Below, one piece after another: positions 1 through 8,456 of a DNA stretch of 28,764 nucleotides. Position numbers and translations under genes: made by a program. Source of the stretch: CAZGQY01 sp964528035 (GTDB taxonomy: Bacteria > Pseudomonadota > Gammaproteobacteria > Methylococcales > UBA1147). The stretch is from the NCBI GenBank assembly GCA_964528035.1, contig CAZGQY010000033.1:1-28764 (forward strand), written 5' to 3'. Under the pieces are notes generated by a model. It ran no database searches. It saw only the letters and a list, made by a program, of their open reading frames with translations, and was not told where the DNA came from. Each line of letters opens with the position of its first letter. Position 1 is the stretch's first letter.

Positions 1-115
1 GTGCGGGCGGCTGCCGCAGAGATTGGTAATTCCTTAGAATTTCCGAAATACGGGAGGTATCGCCTCCTGACGAAATCCACAACGAATTACCAATCTCTGC
101 GGCAGCCGCCCGCAC
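1..115. repeat. Perfect 32-bp fold-back inverted repeat at window start
   Basis: Bases 1-32 are the exact reverse complement of bases 84-115, with a 51-base spacer. The right arm is real coding sequence: it continues the N-terminal region of the DAHP synthase in frame. The left arm puts a stop codon (27-29) where the first residues of that enzyme should be. The simplest reading is a fold-back chimera at a contig end rather than a biological palindrome. The spacer holds a small GGAGG/CCTCC hairpin (53-67). Confidence 0.9.
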
Positions 116-1088
116 GACGATTGAGAGCCGAAATGCTATACACGAAATATTAACAGGCAATGACGACCGCCTTCTTGTAGTGGCAGGCCCCTGTTCCATA
201 CATGACCCCAAAGCGGCTATAGAATACGCCGACCGGCTTTTGGCTATGACAGCAGAACTCGAAAAAGACCTGCTTATTGTTATGCGAGTCTATTTTGAAA
301 AACCAAGAACTACAGTCGGCTGGAAAGGACTCATTAACGATCCAGATCTTAACGAAAGTTTTAACATAAATAACGGTTTGCGATTAGCCAGAAATCTGCT
401 GTTAAAAATCAATGAAATGGGGCTATCGGCTGGAACAGAATATCTGGACCTGATAACACCACAGTACGTCTCAGATCTAATTGCCTGGGGTGCAATTGGA
501 GCAAGAACCACAGAAAGCCAGGTTCACCGGGAATTGGCATCGGGCTTATCCTGTCCCGTAGGATTTAAAAATGCAACTGACGGTACAATCAGCGTAGCAG
601 TGGATGCCATTGGTTCCGCATGTCGCCCTCACCATTTTTTATCCCTTACAAAAGAAGGGCATTCAGCTATTTTTGCAACAACCGGAAACAATGACTGCCA
701 CTTAATCCTAAGAGGCGGACAAACTCCAAATTATGATGCAGAGAGTGTTAATAATGCGTGTTCTGCCCTAAAAAATGCCGGATTACCTGAAACACTGATG
801 GTAGATTTCAGTCATGCGAACAGCAAAAAACAGCATAACCGACAAATAGAAGTCGGCGAGAACATTGCAGCACAAATTTCGTCTGGTAGCTCGCAGATAT
901 TTGGAGTCATGATAGAAAGCCACCTGGTCGCTGGCAACCAGAAAGTAGTCAGCGGAGAACCTCTGACCTACGGACAAAGCATTACTGACGCCTGTCTTGG
1001 ATGGGAAAACACCGCTGATTTACTGAAAACTCTTGCCAATTCTGTGCGTACGCGTCGCAATGCGCAACGCGAACGAAAGAGTTCTTAA
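33..1088 (+). CDS. aroG: 3-deoxy-7-phosphoheptulonate (DAHP) synthase, type I, 5' partial
   Basis: This enzyme condenses phosphoenolpyruvate and erythrose 4-phosphate to DAHP, the first step of the shikimate pathway, in the cytoplasm. The frame is open well upstream of the GTG at 180: codons from 33 read LRISEIREVSPP and later NAIHEILTGNDDRLLVV, which align with the AroG/AroF/AroH N-terminus. Only about seven residues and the start codon are missing, replaced by the left arm of the fold-back repeat. Visible family blocks are GPCSIHD (metal Cys), RVYFEKPRTTVGWKG, GARTTESQVHRE, VGFKN (PEP-binding Lys), DFSHAN (metal His), GVMIESHL (metal Glu) and SITDACLGWE (metal Asp). About 351 codons remain, against about 350 aa for E. 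coli AroG. Which aromatic amino acid inhibits it (aroF, aroG or aroH type) cannot be told here. It is followed by thiSG after about 60 bases. Confidence 0.95.
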   Translation, partial: LRISEIREVSPPDEIHNELPISAAAARTTIESRNAIHEILTGNDDRLLVVAGPCSIHDPKAAIEYADRLLAMTAELEKDLLIVMRVYFEKPRTTVGWKGLINDPDLNESFNINNGLRLARNLLLKINEMGLSAGTEYLDLITPQYVSDLIAWGAIGARTTESQVHRELASGLSCPVGFKNATDGTISVAVDAIGSACRPHHFLSLTKEGHSAIFATTGNNDCHLILRGGQTPNYDAESVNNACSALKNAGLPETLMVDFSHANSKKQHNRQIEVGENIAAQISSGSSQIFGVMIESHLVAGNQKVVSGEPLTYGQSITDACLGWENTADLLKTLANSVRTRRNAQRERKSS

Positions 1089-1147
1089 CCACAAAATCGA
1101 TTCGCAAAATCCAGTTCTAATCAAATCTCTGACTTAATTCTCATTTT

Positions 1148-2125
1148 ATGGATGTTACCGTCAACGGCGAGCCACACGCACTGGACGAGCGGATTACCGT
1201 AGCAACGCTTATTGAGCAGCTCGAATTGACCGACGCTAGAATTGCTGTTGAAATTAATCGAGAAATCCTGGCTCGTCAGAACTTTGATTCTCATAGGCTC
1301 AAATCAGGAGATCAGGTCGAAATTGTCCGAGCTATTGGTGGAGGGCAAAATGATTGCCTAAGTTGCGGGAAATATACATTCAACTCCAGACTATTAGTTG
1401 GTACTGGTAAGTACCAAGATATGCAACAAACTCGCCTTGCTATAGAAGCGAGCGGCGCAGACGTTGTCACAGTAGCCATTCGTCGTACAAATATCGGCCA
1501 AGACCCCAACGAAGACAGTCTTCTGGATTTCATTCCTCCCAGCCAATATACGATACTACCAAACACAGCTGGTTGCTACACGGCCGCAGATGCAGTCAGA
1601 ACTTGCCGACTGGCAAGAGAGTTGCTGGATGGACATGCGCTGATTAAACTGGAAGTCTTGGGAGACGAAAAAACGCTTTTTCCGAATGTCGTACAAACAA
1701 TAGAGGCCGCACAAATACTCATCGACGACCAATTTGATGTCATGGTTTATACTAATGATGACCCTATCGTCGCCAAAGAATTAGAAGACGCGGGATGCAT
1801 TGCCGTGATGCCTCTGGCGGCACCTATTGGTTCCGGACTAGGCATACGCAACCCATATAACATACTAACTATCATAGAAAACGCAAAAGTCCCTATCATT
1901 GTCGACGCAGGTGTAGGAACCGCATCAGACGCCTCCATTGCCATGGAGCTTGGTTGCGATGGAGTACTGATGAATACCGCAATCGCATCAGCAAAACAAC
2001 CCATATTAATGGCTTCTGCAATGAAAAAAGCTATTGAAGCAGGTCGAGAAGCATTTCTTGCTGGTCGAATACCTCGTAAACGGTATGCGTCCGCCTCATC
2101 ACCGATCGACGGTACATTTCTATAG
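1148..2125 (+). CDS. thiG: Fused sulfur carrier ThiS - thiazole synthase ThiG
   Basis: Residues 1-66 are a ThiS-like ubiquitin fold ending in G64-G65-G66. Residues about 70-325 are ThiG, a TIM-barrel thiazole synthase (LLVGTGKY start, IKLEVLGDEKTLFPN with the Schiff-base Lys, VMVYTNDDP, PLAAPIGSGLGI, VDAGVGTASDA). ThiG makes the thiazole phosphate of thiamin from deoxyxylulose 5-phosphate, dehydroglycine and sulfur carried as a thiocarboxylate on the ThiS C-terminus. Both parts have normal lengths but no stop codon lies between them, so the Gly-Gly end is buried in the chain. Such fusions are known as bifunctional sulfur carrier/thiazole synthase proteins. Loading would need a free C-terminus, through cleavage, frameshifting or an alternative route. 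The start is the ATG at 1148. I see no TPP riboswitch in the roughly 60-base gap upstream. Confidence 0.93.
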   Translation: MDVTVNGEPHALDERITVATLIEQLELTDARIAVEINREILARQNFDSHRLKSGDQVEIVRAIGGGQNDCLSCGKYTFNSRLLVGTGKYQDMQQTRLAIEASGADVVTVAIRRTNIGQDPNEDSLLDFIPPSQYTILPNTAGCYTAADAVRTCRLARELLDGHALIKLEVLGDEKTLFPNVVQTIEAAQILIDDQFDVMVYTNDDPIVAKELEDAGCIAVMPLAAPIGSGLGIRNPYNILTIIENAKVPIIVDAGVGTASDASIAMELGCDGVLMNTAIASAKQPILMASAMKKAIEAGREAFLAGRIPRKRYASASSPIDGTFL

Positions 2126-2216
2126 GCTTTTGAACTCTTATTCTAACTACGAGTTTTAAAGCGGACGGGTGGAATCCACTTTTAAAAGCTGCTCGAAAAT
2201 TGGCTGTAAAACTATC

Positions 2217-2909
2217 ATGAACAAAGCCAAGCCCCATCAGCACGGACATATCCCCAGCTTTAGCCGCCGTCAGGGTCGCATCACCCCGGCACAGCGGGAC
2301 GCAATAAAGAATCTATTGAGCCAATACGAACTAAACATCGAAAACGGCTTCTGCAGTGACAATATTTTTGCGCACCAAGCCAGTCTCATCGTAGAAATCG
2401 GTTTTGGAAACGGTAACAATTTAATTGCTTCAGCAGAAAAACACCCAGATTGTAACTTCATAGGTATCGAGGTACACAGACCCGGCATCGGACACTTACT
2501 CGCCTCACTCAAGCAACGAAATCTACCTAATGTAAAAGTCTGCTGCGCAGATGCTGTAGTATTTTTTAGAGACTATATTCCTCGTTCCAGCATCGATCTC
2601 ATTAATCTGTATTTCCCTGATCCATGGCCTAAAAAAAGACACCACAAACGCCGATTGGTTACACCAGATTTCGCATCACTGGTGTCAGAGGCATTGAAAC
2701 CCCATGGGTATTTTCACACCGCCACAGACTGGGACAACTATGCCCAATCAATGCGAAAAGTACTGAGTAATTGTGAAACATTAATGGAAAGCCCGGCACA
2801 ATCAACAGCTATGCCAGACAGCCTTTTGGAACGAAAATTGACAAAATTTGAAAAACGCGGCCTTCACAAAGGACACAAAGTATGGGATTTAATCTATAGA
2901 AAAATGTAA
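2217..2909 (+). CDS. trmB: tRNA (guanine-N7)-methyltransferase TrmB
   Basis: It methylates G46 in the variable loop of tRNA with SAM. The Rossmann SAM site is VEIGFGNGNNL, followed by FIGIEVHRPGIG. The family signatures LYFPDPWPKKRHHKRR and TATDWDNYA are intact, as are the C-terminal TKFEKRG and HKVWDL motifs. The ATG at 2217 gives 230 aa and about 14 residues before the SFSRRQGR block, typical for the family. An in-frame GTG at 2169 would add 16 residues; neither start has a convincing ribosome binding site. It follows thiSG on the same strand by under 100 bases, a neighbourhood also seen in pseudomonads, and converges with the GTPase gene downstream. Confidence 0.95.
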   Translation: MNKAKPHQHGHIPSFSRRQGRITPAQRDAIKNLLSQYELNIENGFCSDNIFAHQASLIVEIGFGNGNNLIASAEKHPDCNFIGIEVHRPGIGHLLASLKQRNLPNVKVCCADAVVFFRDYIPRSSIDLINLYFPDPWPKKRHHKRRLVTPDFASLVSEALKPHGYFHTATDWDNYAQSMRKVLSNCETLMESPAQSTAMPDSLLERKLTKFEKRGLHKGHKVWDLIYRKM

Positions 2910-2957
2910 AACCGTCAGCTAAATCCGATGCAACAACTTTGATCAGACAAACGCTTT

Positions 2958-4940
2958 CTATTTAGCGACCGCGACCTGATCAAGTTCCTGCGAACACTGA
3001 TAATCATTGTCTGCTGTACTGGGAACACCCATGTGCAGGCTATCTTTTATCTTTTTCAACTCCTCATATTGACAATTCAACGGAAGCAGATCTGCTTCTA
3101 ACTGTCGAATATTCTCATCAACCGATTCTTTGGACGTATTAATTTTTCTAAGCATATCCAATCTGTTTTCAATGGATTTCTTATGATCTTTAATCTGCCG
3201 CAATAACGGACCAAGGACTATAGCATTCCACTTTATAGAATCTTTATGCGCAGCAACGAATACACCTCGAGCCTGAGCCACAATCGAACTATACAGTTTT
3301 TGAATAACCAAGCCCTGCTCCATAAGCGTAGATGACGCACTATTTCTAAACGCCTCACCATCGTTAAAAATTTGTTTCAATTGAACTTCGTATTCTTTCA
3401 CAGAAAACAGTGGAGGATCAATTTCATCAAAACCATAGTCTCCGTGAAACTTTTTATAAATCGCCTTTACCAGACGTCGGGTTTCCCGAGTGACATCCAT
3501 GGCGTCGTGAAATATTTCGCCCAATTCATCAAACAAACTTTTCATTGATTTCTTCATCCCTACCGTGGTCAAACTCCCTGTCATCTGTTTTTTTGTTCGT
3601 CTGATAATTCCGTCGACATGTTTAGGCTCCAGTGCACCTATAAGATGCTGAGCCTGGACGGAAAATACTCGCCGTGTCGCTTGAAAGTTTTCAACGTTTG
3701 TCAAATAACTGCTTTGGTCATCTCGCGCTTCAGCCATCAACTGCAGAGTCATATCCTTATTTTCTCCGCCAATTTGCCGAAATTTTTCCAATTGCTGGGA
3801 TAAATCAGCTATTCGATTTGCGATCAATCGAGAGGACTCATTGACCATTCCACCAATATTTTGTGAAACCGAATGTGTCAACAGTTCCTGCCGTCCATTT
3901 AACACATCACTCGAAAGAAAAGATTCCAGCGCCTGTAATCGACTTTTTCGTAAAAGCTCATCGTCGGACTTAACCTTGGCCAGTAGCGCCTGTTTGGCAG
4001 ATACCGGAAAAATTACACTTTTATCCACTTCCAGCACAGATGCTGTTGTGTTTACCTGAGACTGAATGGATCGCTCTATACCCTCTTCGCCAGAAAGATC
4101 GTCCCACAACGCGTCGATTTTATTCATGACGACGGCCAAACCCGAGGCCTGCCCTTCACGAGCGCCACGTACATGATTGCGCCACATATCCAAATCACTT
4201 TTGGTTACCCCGGTATCTGCGGCTAATACAAATACCACAGCTTGCGCACTCGGCAACATATTGATAGTCAGCTCAGGCTCAGTACCGAGCGCATTCAAAC
4301 CGGGTGTATCAAGAATCACCAATCCTTCCTTCAACAGGGGGTGTGGAAAACTGATCAAGGCATGCCGCCAACAGGGGATTTCGACCGATTCCGGGACTTC
4401 TCCACCGACCGGATTCATATCATCACTGTACAGACCCAACCGCTTGGCATCCTCAACACTCACACGTTTCACGGCAATCAATTCCTGAAACGCCTCCTGC
4501 ATCTGTAATGGAGAATTGCTGTCCAAATCAACCTGCATCCAACTTCTGGGCCGCTCCTTATAATCTGCGATAGACAGATCCTCAAGTCGTGTCTCTATAG
4601 ACAACAACCGTATATAATTTCCACCATCATTATCGCAAAAGAGCTCGGTTGGACACATGGTGGTTCGGCCCGGTGTAGATGGCAATAAACGCACGCCGGT
4701 TTCGGAAAAAAACATGGCGTTGATCAATTCTGTTTTTCCGCGAGAAAATTCCGCAGCGAAGGCCAATGTAATTTTATCGGTACGCAACCCCGATAATATA
4801 TTCATTATGGTTTCATTCTCAGAGGGGTCACTTAACTGATATTTGTCCAGCCAATGCTGATATGCCTCAACTGAAAGCACCATTTTTTCTCGCCAGTGCG
4901 CATAAAGCTGCAACTGCTCTTTAAATTTGATATCTGTCAT
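2958..4940 (-). CDS. Dynamin-like large GTPase
   Basis: The 660-aa product (from the ATG at 4940) belongs to the bacterial dynamin-like GTPase group, which acts on membranes. Motifs by residue: P-loop EFSRGKT (64-70), G2 threonines in PGRTTMCPTE (90-99), G3 DTPG (211-214) and G4 NKID (273-276). The rest is mostly alpha-helical, with coiled-coil-like stretches near the C-terminus. The first P-loop glycine is an alanine (A63), which may weaken nucleotide binding. An in-frame TTG at 4988 would add 16 residues but lacks a ribosome binding site. The gene stands alone: trmB converges from one side and a roughly 440-base gap separates it from divergent lipoprotein genes. Many bacterial dynamins are encoded in pairs; no partner is visible here. 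The membrane role is inferred from family. Confidence 0.85.
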   Translation of the reverse strand: MTDIKFKEQLQLYAHWREKMVLSVEAYQHWLDKYQLSDPSENETIMNILSGLRTDKITLAFAAEFSRGKTELINAMFFSETGVRLLPSTPGRTTMCPTELFCDNDGGNYIRLLSIETRLEDLSIADYKERPRSWMQVDLDSNSPLQMQEAFQELIAVKRVSVEDAKRLGLYSDDMNPVGGEVPESVEIPCWRHALISFPHPLLKEGLVILDTPGLNALGTEPELTINMLPSAQAVVFVLAADTGVTKSDLDMWRNHVRGAREGQASGLAVVMNKIDALWDDLSGEEGIERSIQSQVNTTASVLEVDKSVIFPVSAKQALLAKVKSDDELLRKSRLQALESFLSSDVLNGRQELLTHSVSQNIGGMVNESSRLIANRIADLSQQLEKFRQIGGENKDMTLQLMAEARDDQSSYLTNVENFQATRRVFSVQAQHLIGALEPKHVDGIIRRTKKQMTGSLTTVGMKKSMKSLFDELGEIFHDAMDVTRETRRLVKAIYKKFHGDYGFDEIDPPLFSVKEYEVQLKQIFNDGEAFRNSASSTLMEQGLVIQKLYSSIVAQARGVFVAAHKDSIKWNAIVLGPLLRQIKDHKKSIENRLDMLRKINTSKESVDENIRQLEADLLPLNCQYEELKKIKDSLHMGVPSTADNDYQCSQELDQVAVAK

Positions 4941-5378
4941 GTCTAAACTTAACCCATCTTTGACAACGGTCGAATACGCCGAAAACAATGTATAGAAAGT
5001 TTAGACGAAATACAGAATCCGTCTATTTTATGGCTTGAATATTTGATCTAATCATACTGACATGAGGCTGCTCTAGAACAGAAGACCCTTTGCAAAAAAG
5101 GGATTTTTCACGCTTTTCTGCAAACATCAATGATGAAATATAGTACTTTCGATAGCTCTACTGGATTCTGAATCCTAATACTTTTTTACTGGATTTAGGG
5201 TAGTTTGGAACTACTTTTCATCGTAATCCCAACATGGCTGATTACTAAACATAATCGTGATTGTTTTTAGTTATCAATAAGTTTATATGCATTTTTTTAC
5301 AGCATTACCCAAAATGATGGAGCTATAGCCGGGTATTTTTCAGCCTATTTGTGTTAAATTGCGGTTTCACCGTTGAAA
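4941..5378. other. Divergent intergenic region, no gene seen
   Basis: This AT-rich gap of about 440 bases must hold the promoters for the GTPase (-) and the lipoprotein pair (+). I see a small perfect palindrome with arms GGATTC/GAATCC (5163-5175) and two copies of TACTGGATT about 30 bases apart nearby. These might be a regulator site but nothing proves it. No open frame or RNA gene is apparent. Confidence 0.4.
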
Positions 5379-5726
5379 ATGAACCCTAAAATTATGCTTA
5401 AGTCGATAACCCTAATGAGTTCCTTAGTTGCTTGTCTGCTACTCACTGGCTGTGGCACGATGTATCTGGACACGCCCGTTGGCCAATCGGTAAAATTATT
5501 ACCCCGATACACACCGACCACTGTCAGAATAGAAAAGAAAGTATGGTTTAAATGGTGGGGATCGGAACCGATCGATGATCCTCATACCGCAGCAATAATT
5601 AAGGAAAATAATTTAAAAGAAGTACGCCTGTACATGACCAATACGTTTGCAGATGGCTTGATTAACATTTTCCCAGGAATGATTGGCTTCCCCAGGCGTA
5701 CCCTGATTGTGGAGGGAAACAAATGA
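5379..5726 (+). CDS. Small lipoprotein A of a tandem pair, unknown function
   Basis: The 115-aa precursor has a signal peptide and lipobox LLTGC, so it should be a lipid-anchored envelope protein. The mature part is hydrophilic and ends LKEVRLYMTNTFADGL, then a hydrophobic stretch, then RRTLIVEGNK. The next gene is a paralogue with the same layout and the same VEGNK end. Both recall the Bor/Iss small-lipoprotein layout (lipobox, short beta-rich region, glycine-rich hydrophobic segment, charged tail), but this is a resemblance, not a proven match. The ATG at 5379 is preferred over a TTG two codons upstream. The stop overlaps the start of the next gene by 4 bases (ATGA), so the two are probably translationally coupled. 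Confidence 0.75.
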   Translation: MNPKIMLKSITLMSSLVACLLLTGCGTMYLDTPVGQSVKLLPRYTPTTVRIEKKVWFKWWGSEPIDDPHTAAIIKENNLKEVRLYMTNTFADGLINIFPGMIGFPRRTLIVEGNK

Positions 5727-6064
5727 TGCGACAAATAACAATCATTTTTATGAGCATAGTGTTGACGATCCTGGTATCAGGCTGTTTTAAAACTAATTTG
5801 ATTGCACCGGAGAACCATAAAGTCAGAATTTTATCGGTGGACGCCCCCACAAAATTTCATACCGAATACAAAAACTGGTATCTATTGGCGGGTGTATTAC
5901 CCATCTATACGACGCAACCAGAAGAAATTATTGCCAAAGAGAAACTAACTGAGGTTCGAGTGCAAACTGAAGATACCGTTTCTGATGGCGTCATTACATT
6001 TTTTACTTCCATGATATTTATTGGTTTATATCCTCAAACGGTGGTAGTTGAAGGCAATAAGTAA
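5723..6064 (+). CDS. Small lipoprotein B of a tandem pair, unknown function
   Basis: The 113-aa precursor has a signal peptide and lipobox LVSGC. It is a paralogue of the preceding gene: LTEVRVQTEDTVSDGVITFF and a final VVVEGNK correspond to LKEVRLYMTNTFADGLINIF and LIVEGNK there. The ATGA overlap with gene A indicates co-expression as a two-gene operon. The aromatic-rich stretch NWYLLAGVLPIY and the FFTSMIFIGLYPQ segment resemble the middle and end of Bor-type lipoproteins, so an outer-membrane location is likely. Function is unknown. Confidence 0.75.
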   Translation: MMRQITIIFMSIVLTILVSGCFKTNLIAPENHKVRILSVDAPTKFHTEYKNWYLLAGVLPIYTTQPEEIIAKEKLTEVRVQTEDTVSDGVITFFTSMIFIGLYPQTVVVEGNK

Positions 6065-6120
6065 AGTGGAGCCACAATCACCAGAAAAAAATATTACGAC
6101 TAATTATAGATCGATCACAC

Positions 6121-7476
6121 TCAGCGCTCTGAGTCGATGTCGACAGATTGCAGACCATTTGATTTTAAGTAATTTAATATATTTCTAGCCATGTCAATAT
6201 TACCCTGAATATTCGGATGGGGGTCGTTTCTTGCTCGGGTGACACCAATCCTGTTTTCTATAAAATCAATCCCGTTGGCCGTCGCAAATTGCCTGATTAA
6301 TCCAGTCGGAGCCAAATAGTTTTCCATGGTTTGTTGATGATTTTTAACTCTGAACCAATAAACGTCCCAATCATAATGTCCGATTTCGTTATCTGAGAGA
6401 ATTGCCAATTTGGCCCCGGAGTTTTCAACTTGCTTTGATATTTCAAGTAAAAGGCCAAAAAACAGTTTCCACCCAGGGTTATCAACCTTTGGTGCTTCGG
6501 GACTAAAATTGGATTGTTTCCAATAGCGGTTAAACCAGCGATCTTCCAAAACGCGCAGAATACCAATCTTGTTTTCACCTAAATGGTGATCATCAATTAA
6601 TCGAACTATACGGCTCTTATTCGGAGAATGACTAAATTGCTGAAGATCATCTAAAAACCCAGACTCTCTATCTAAACCAAATGCCACCTTAAGGTTATCA
6701 ATTTTATTTTCCGAAACACTATAGCCACCCCCATGAACATCAACCAGCCGTTTCGCAAGATAAAGCCCATAGGCACGTTTTAATATTTCTGATTTTGAGA
6801 TCACCCACTTTATTTTATCTTTCAGAGAATCTTTACGACTGGCAAAACACTGGTTTTCGTTTCGGCGTAACTTACCGTCTATAATTGTGTAGAAAAAAGG
6901 CTTTGTACAATCTTCCGGAGCAGGCCCCGAAACAGTTTGGTTATCGGAAATGTCGTTTGTAGTGAACTGAAGAATCACCAGGTTCGGGCCGTAACTAAGC
7001 CCTTCTTTTACCAGTGCCTCCAGTTGCTGATCGGTTCCCCAACCCCCATACGCCAGACTGATTACTTCAGCATTGACGCCCGCTGACTGTAGTTTCTGTT
7101 CAAGGACACGGGTATATATTTTATCGGCAGGCACAATGGCTCCAAAAGTATTCGAATCACCTAATACCAAAATACGGTAACGCCCCTCCGCATTTTCAAA
7201 TGAATGGTCAATGTCTCTCCAACCATATCGATTGGTGAAGGAATCATAAACTTCACGAGTATCCGGATCAGCAATTCTTACCAATTCATAAGGATTGTAA
7301 CCCCAACCATATTTGATCGCATTCTCTGAATATATGTGGCCGATAGTTAATATATTGAACGGTATAAATAATCTAAGAACCAATTCAACAAGTACAATAA
7401 TAATACTCAGAATTAGAAAATTTATTTGAATTATGAAAAGGGTCGGATGACGATTGAACCAGGATTTAAATTTCAT
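6121..7476 (-). CDS. Membrane-anchored SGNH/GDSL-type hydrolase-like protein
   Basis: The 451-aa product has one N-terminal membrane helix (about 13-40) and a large domain outside the membrane with SGNH blocks: GDSNTFG (106-112, Ser nucleophile), GGWGTDQ (144-150), TTND (172-175) and DPHPN (418-422, catalytic Asp-x-His). Such proteins de-acylate or transfer acyl groups on glycans in the periplasm; the substrate is unknown. It precedes a SAM methyltransferase gene upstream on the same strand and converges with the lipoprotein pair. A decayed copy of its 3' end lies at 17378-17545. A 6-bp stem (6119-6134) overlaps the stop codon but lacks a convincing U-tract. Confidence 0.8.
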   Translation of the reverse strand: MKFKSWFNRHPTLFIIQINFLILSIIIVLVELVLRLFIPFNILTIGHIYSENAIKYGWGYNPYELVRIADPDTREVYDSFTNRYGWRDIDHSFENAEGRYRILVLGDSNTFGAIVPADKIYTRVLEQKLQSAGVNAEVISLAYGGWGTDQQLEALVKEGLSYGPNLVILQFTTNDISDNQTVSGPAPEDCTKPFFYTIIDGKLRRNENQCFASRKDSLKDKIKWVISKSEILKRAYGLYLAKRLVDVHGGGYSVSENKIDNLKVAFGLDRESGFLDDLQQFSHSPNKSRIVRLIDDHHLGENKIGILRVLEDRWFNRYWKQSNFSPEAPKVDNPGWKLFFGLLLEISKQVENSGAKLAILSDNEIGHYDWDVYWFRVKNHQQTMENYLAPTGLIRQFATANGIDFIENRIGVTRARNDPHPNIQGNIDMARNILNYLKSNGLQSVDIDSER

Positions 7477-7637
7477 TGCTTTTCAATCTCTGAACCAGTA
7501 TCAGAATATTAGAAATAGAATTGCCTTTGAGTATCCACTCTCTACTCATTTGAGGGAGAAATGTATAAAAGTCGCCTGGAAAGCAACTGTCGACATTGGA
7601 TTAACAAAATAGCTTTATGATGGTATATGACAATATT

Positions 7638-8456
7638 TTATTCGCTTTTCTTAGTCAGAATTATCATAGGATATTGAAAATATCTAACAAAAAACTTGGG
7701 GAATTTTTCTTCCATCCTAAAAAGAAAATCGAATACTTTCCCGCCGAATTTATTATCCGGAACTAAGAGCTTCTGATGACCTGAGGCAAGTGATCGCCAG
7801 GGCAATATCTGTATATCAGCAACATCGCGAAATCTATTCCACCAACCAATGGGATGCGCAAAAAAATAGAAATCAACTTCTAATTCTTTGTCCTTCCCTA
7901 TATTCCTTAATCGCTTCAATAACTTTCTAAAAGGGCGTAGCAGCAATACCATATAACTAATCAATGTGTGCGGGTTAGCGTAGACAATAATTACAGGCCT
8001 TCCGGGTTTCGTGACGGTAATCAGTTTTCTAACCGCGTCTTCCTGTTTGTCCTTGTCCATATGGTAGATAGTATGGAGACTAATCGCACAATCGAAGAAA
8101 TCAACTTCTAAATCGATATCAAAAAAACTACCACACAAATACACCCCATGATCCTCGATTTTTTTCTTAGCCTGATCCAGAGCTTGAGAAGACAGATCGA
8201 CACAATATCGTTTCTTGTAGTGTTTTGAGAATTCAAGGTATTCCTTGTATTGAATCGGTCCGGATGCCATATCCAGGATGGATTCTCCATTGTTGGGGAT
8301 ATGTCTTAATACCCTGAACCTGCATTTGCTTACATAGTCCCTGGCACATTCCCGTAAGTCTTCGAACCGCTTTGCATCTTCCGTGGTCTCACCTTCGGTC
8401 TCCCAACCCACCGTACTATAAAAATTGGATATTTTTTCTTCCGCATTGTTGCTCAT
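7638..8456 (-). CDS. Class I SAM-dependent methyltransferase
   Basis: The 272-aa cytoplasmic protein has a Rossmann SAM-binding motif ILDMASGPIQY, an acidic motif YCVDLSSQALDQA (ribose binding), and FDCAISLHTIYHM where small-molecule methyltransferases place motif IV. There is no transmembrane segment beyond a hydrophobic LISYMVLLLRPF stretch. The substrate is unknown. The gene lies about 160 bases upstream of the SGNH hydrolase on the same strand, so a shared role in glycan or lipid modification is possible but inferred. The ATG at 8456 has a weak GAG-type ribosome binding site. It is divergent from the mechanosensitive channel. Confidence 0.8.
   Translation of the reverse strand: MSNNAEEKISNFYSTVGWETEGETTEDAKRFEDLRECARDYVSKCRFRVLRHIPNNGESILDMASGPIQYKEYLEFSKHYKKRYCVDLSSQALDQAKKKIEDHGVYLCGSFFDIDLEVDFFDCAISLHTIYHMDKDKQEDAVRKLITVTKPGRPVIIVYANPHTLISYMVLLLRPFRKLLKRLRNIGKDKELEVDFYFFAHPIGWWNRFRDVADIQILPWRSLASGHQKLLVPDNKFGGKVFDFLFRMEEKFPKFFVRYFQYPMIILTKKSE

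Noticed and set aside
1089..1147. TPP riboswitch before thiSG
   Set aside because: The gap is about 60 bases and lacks the conserved TPP (THI-box) motifs.
2939..2983. TTGATCAG/CTGATCAA inverted repeat as terminator between trmB and the GTPase gene
   Set aside because: AT-rich 8-base arms with a loop of about 30 bases, overlapping the GTPase coding end, and no T-run.
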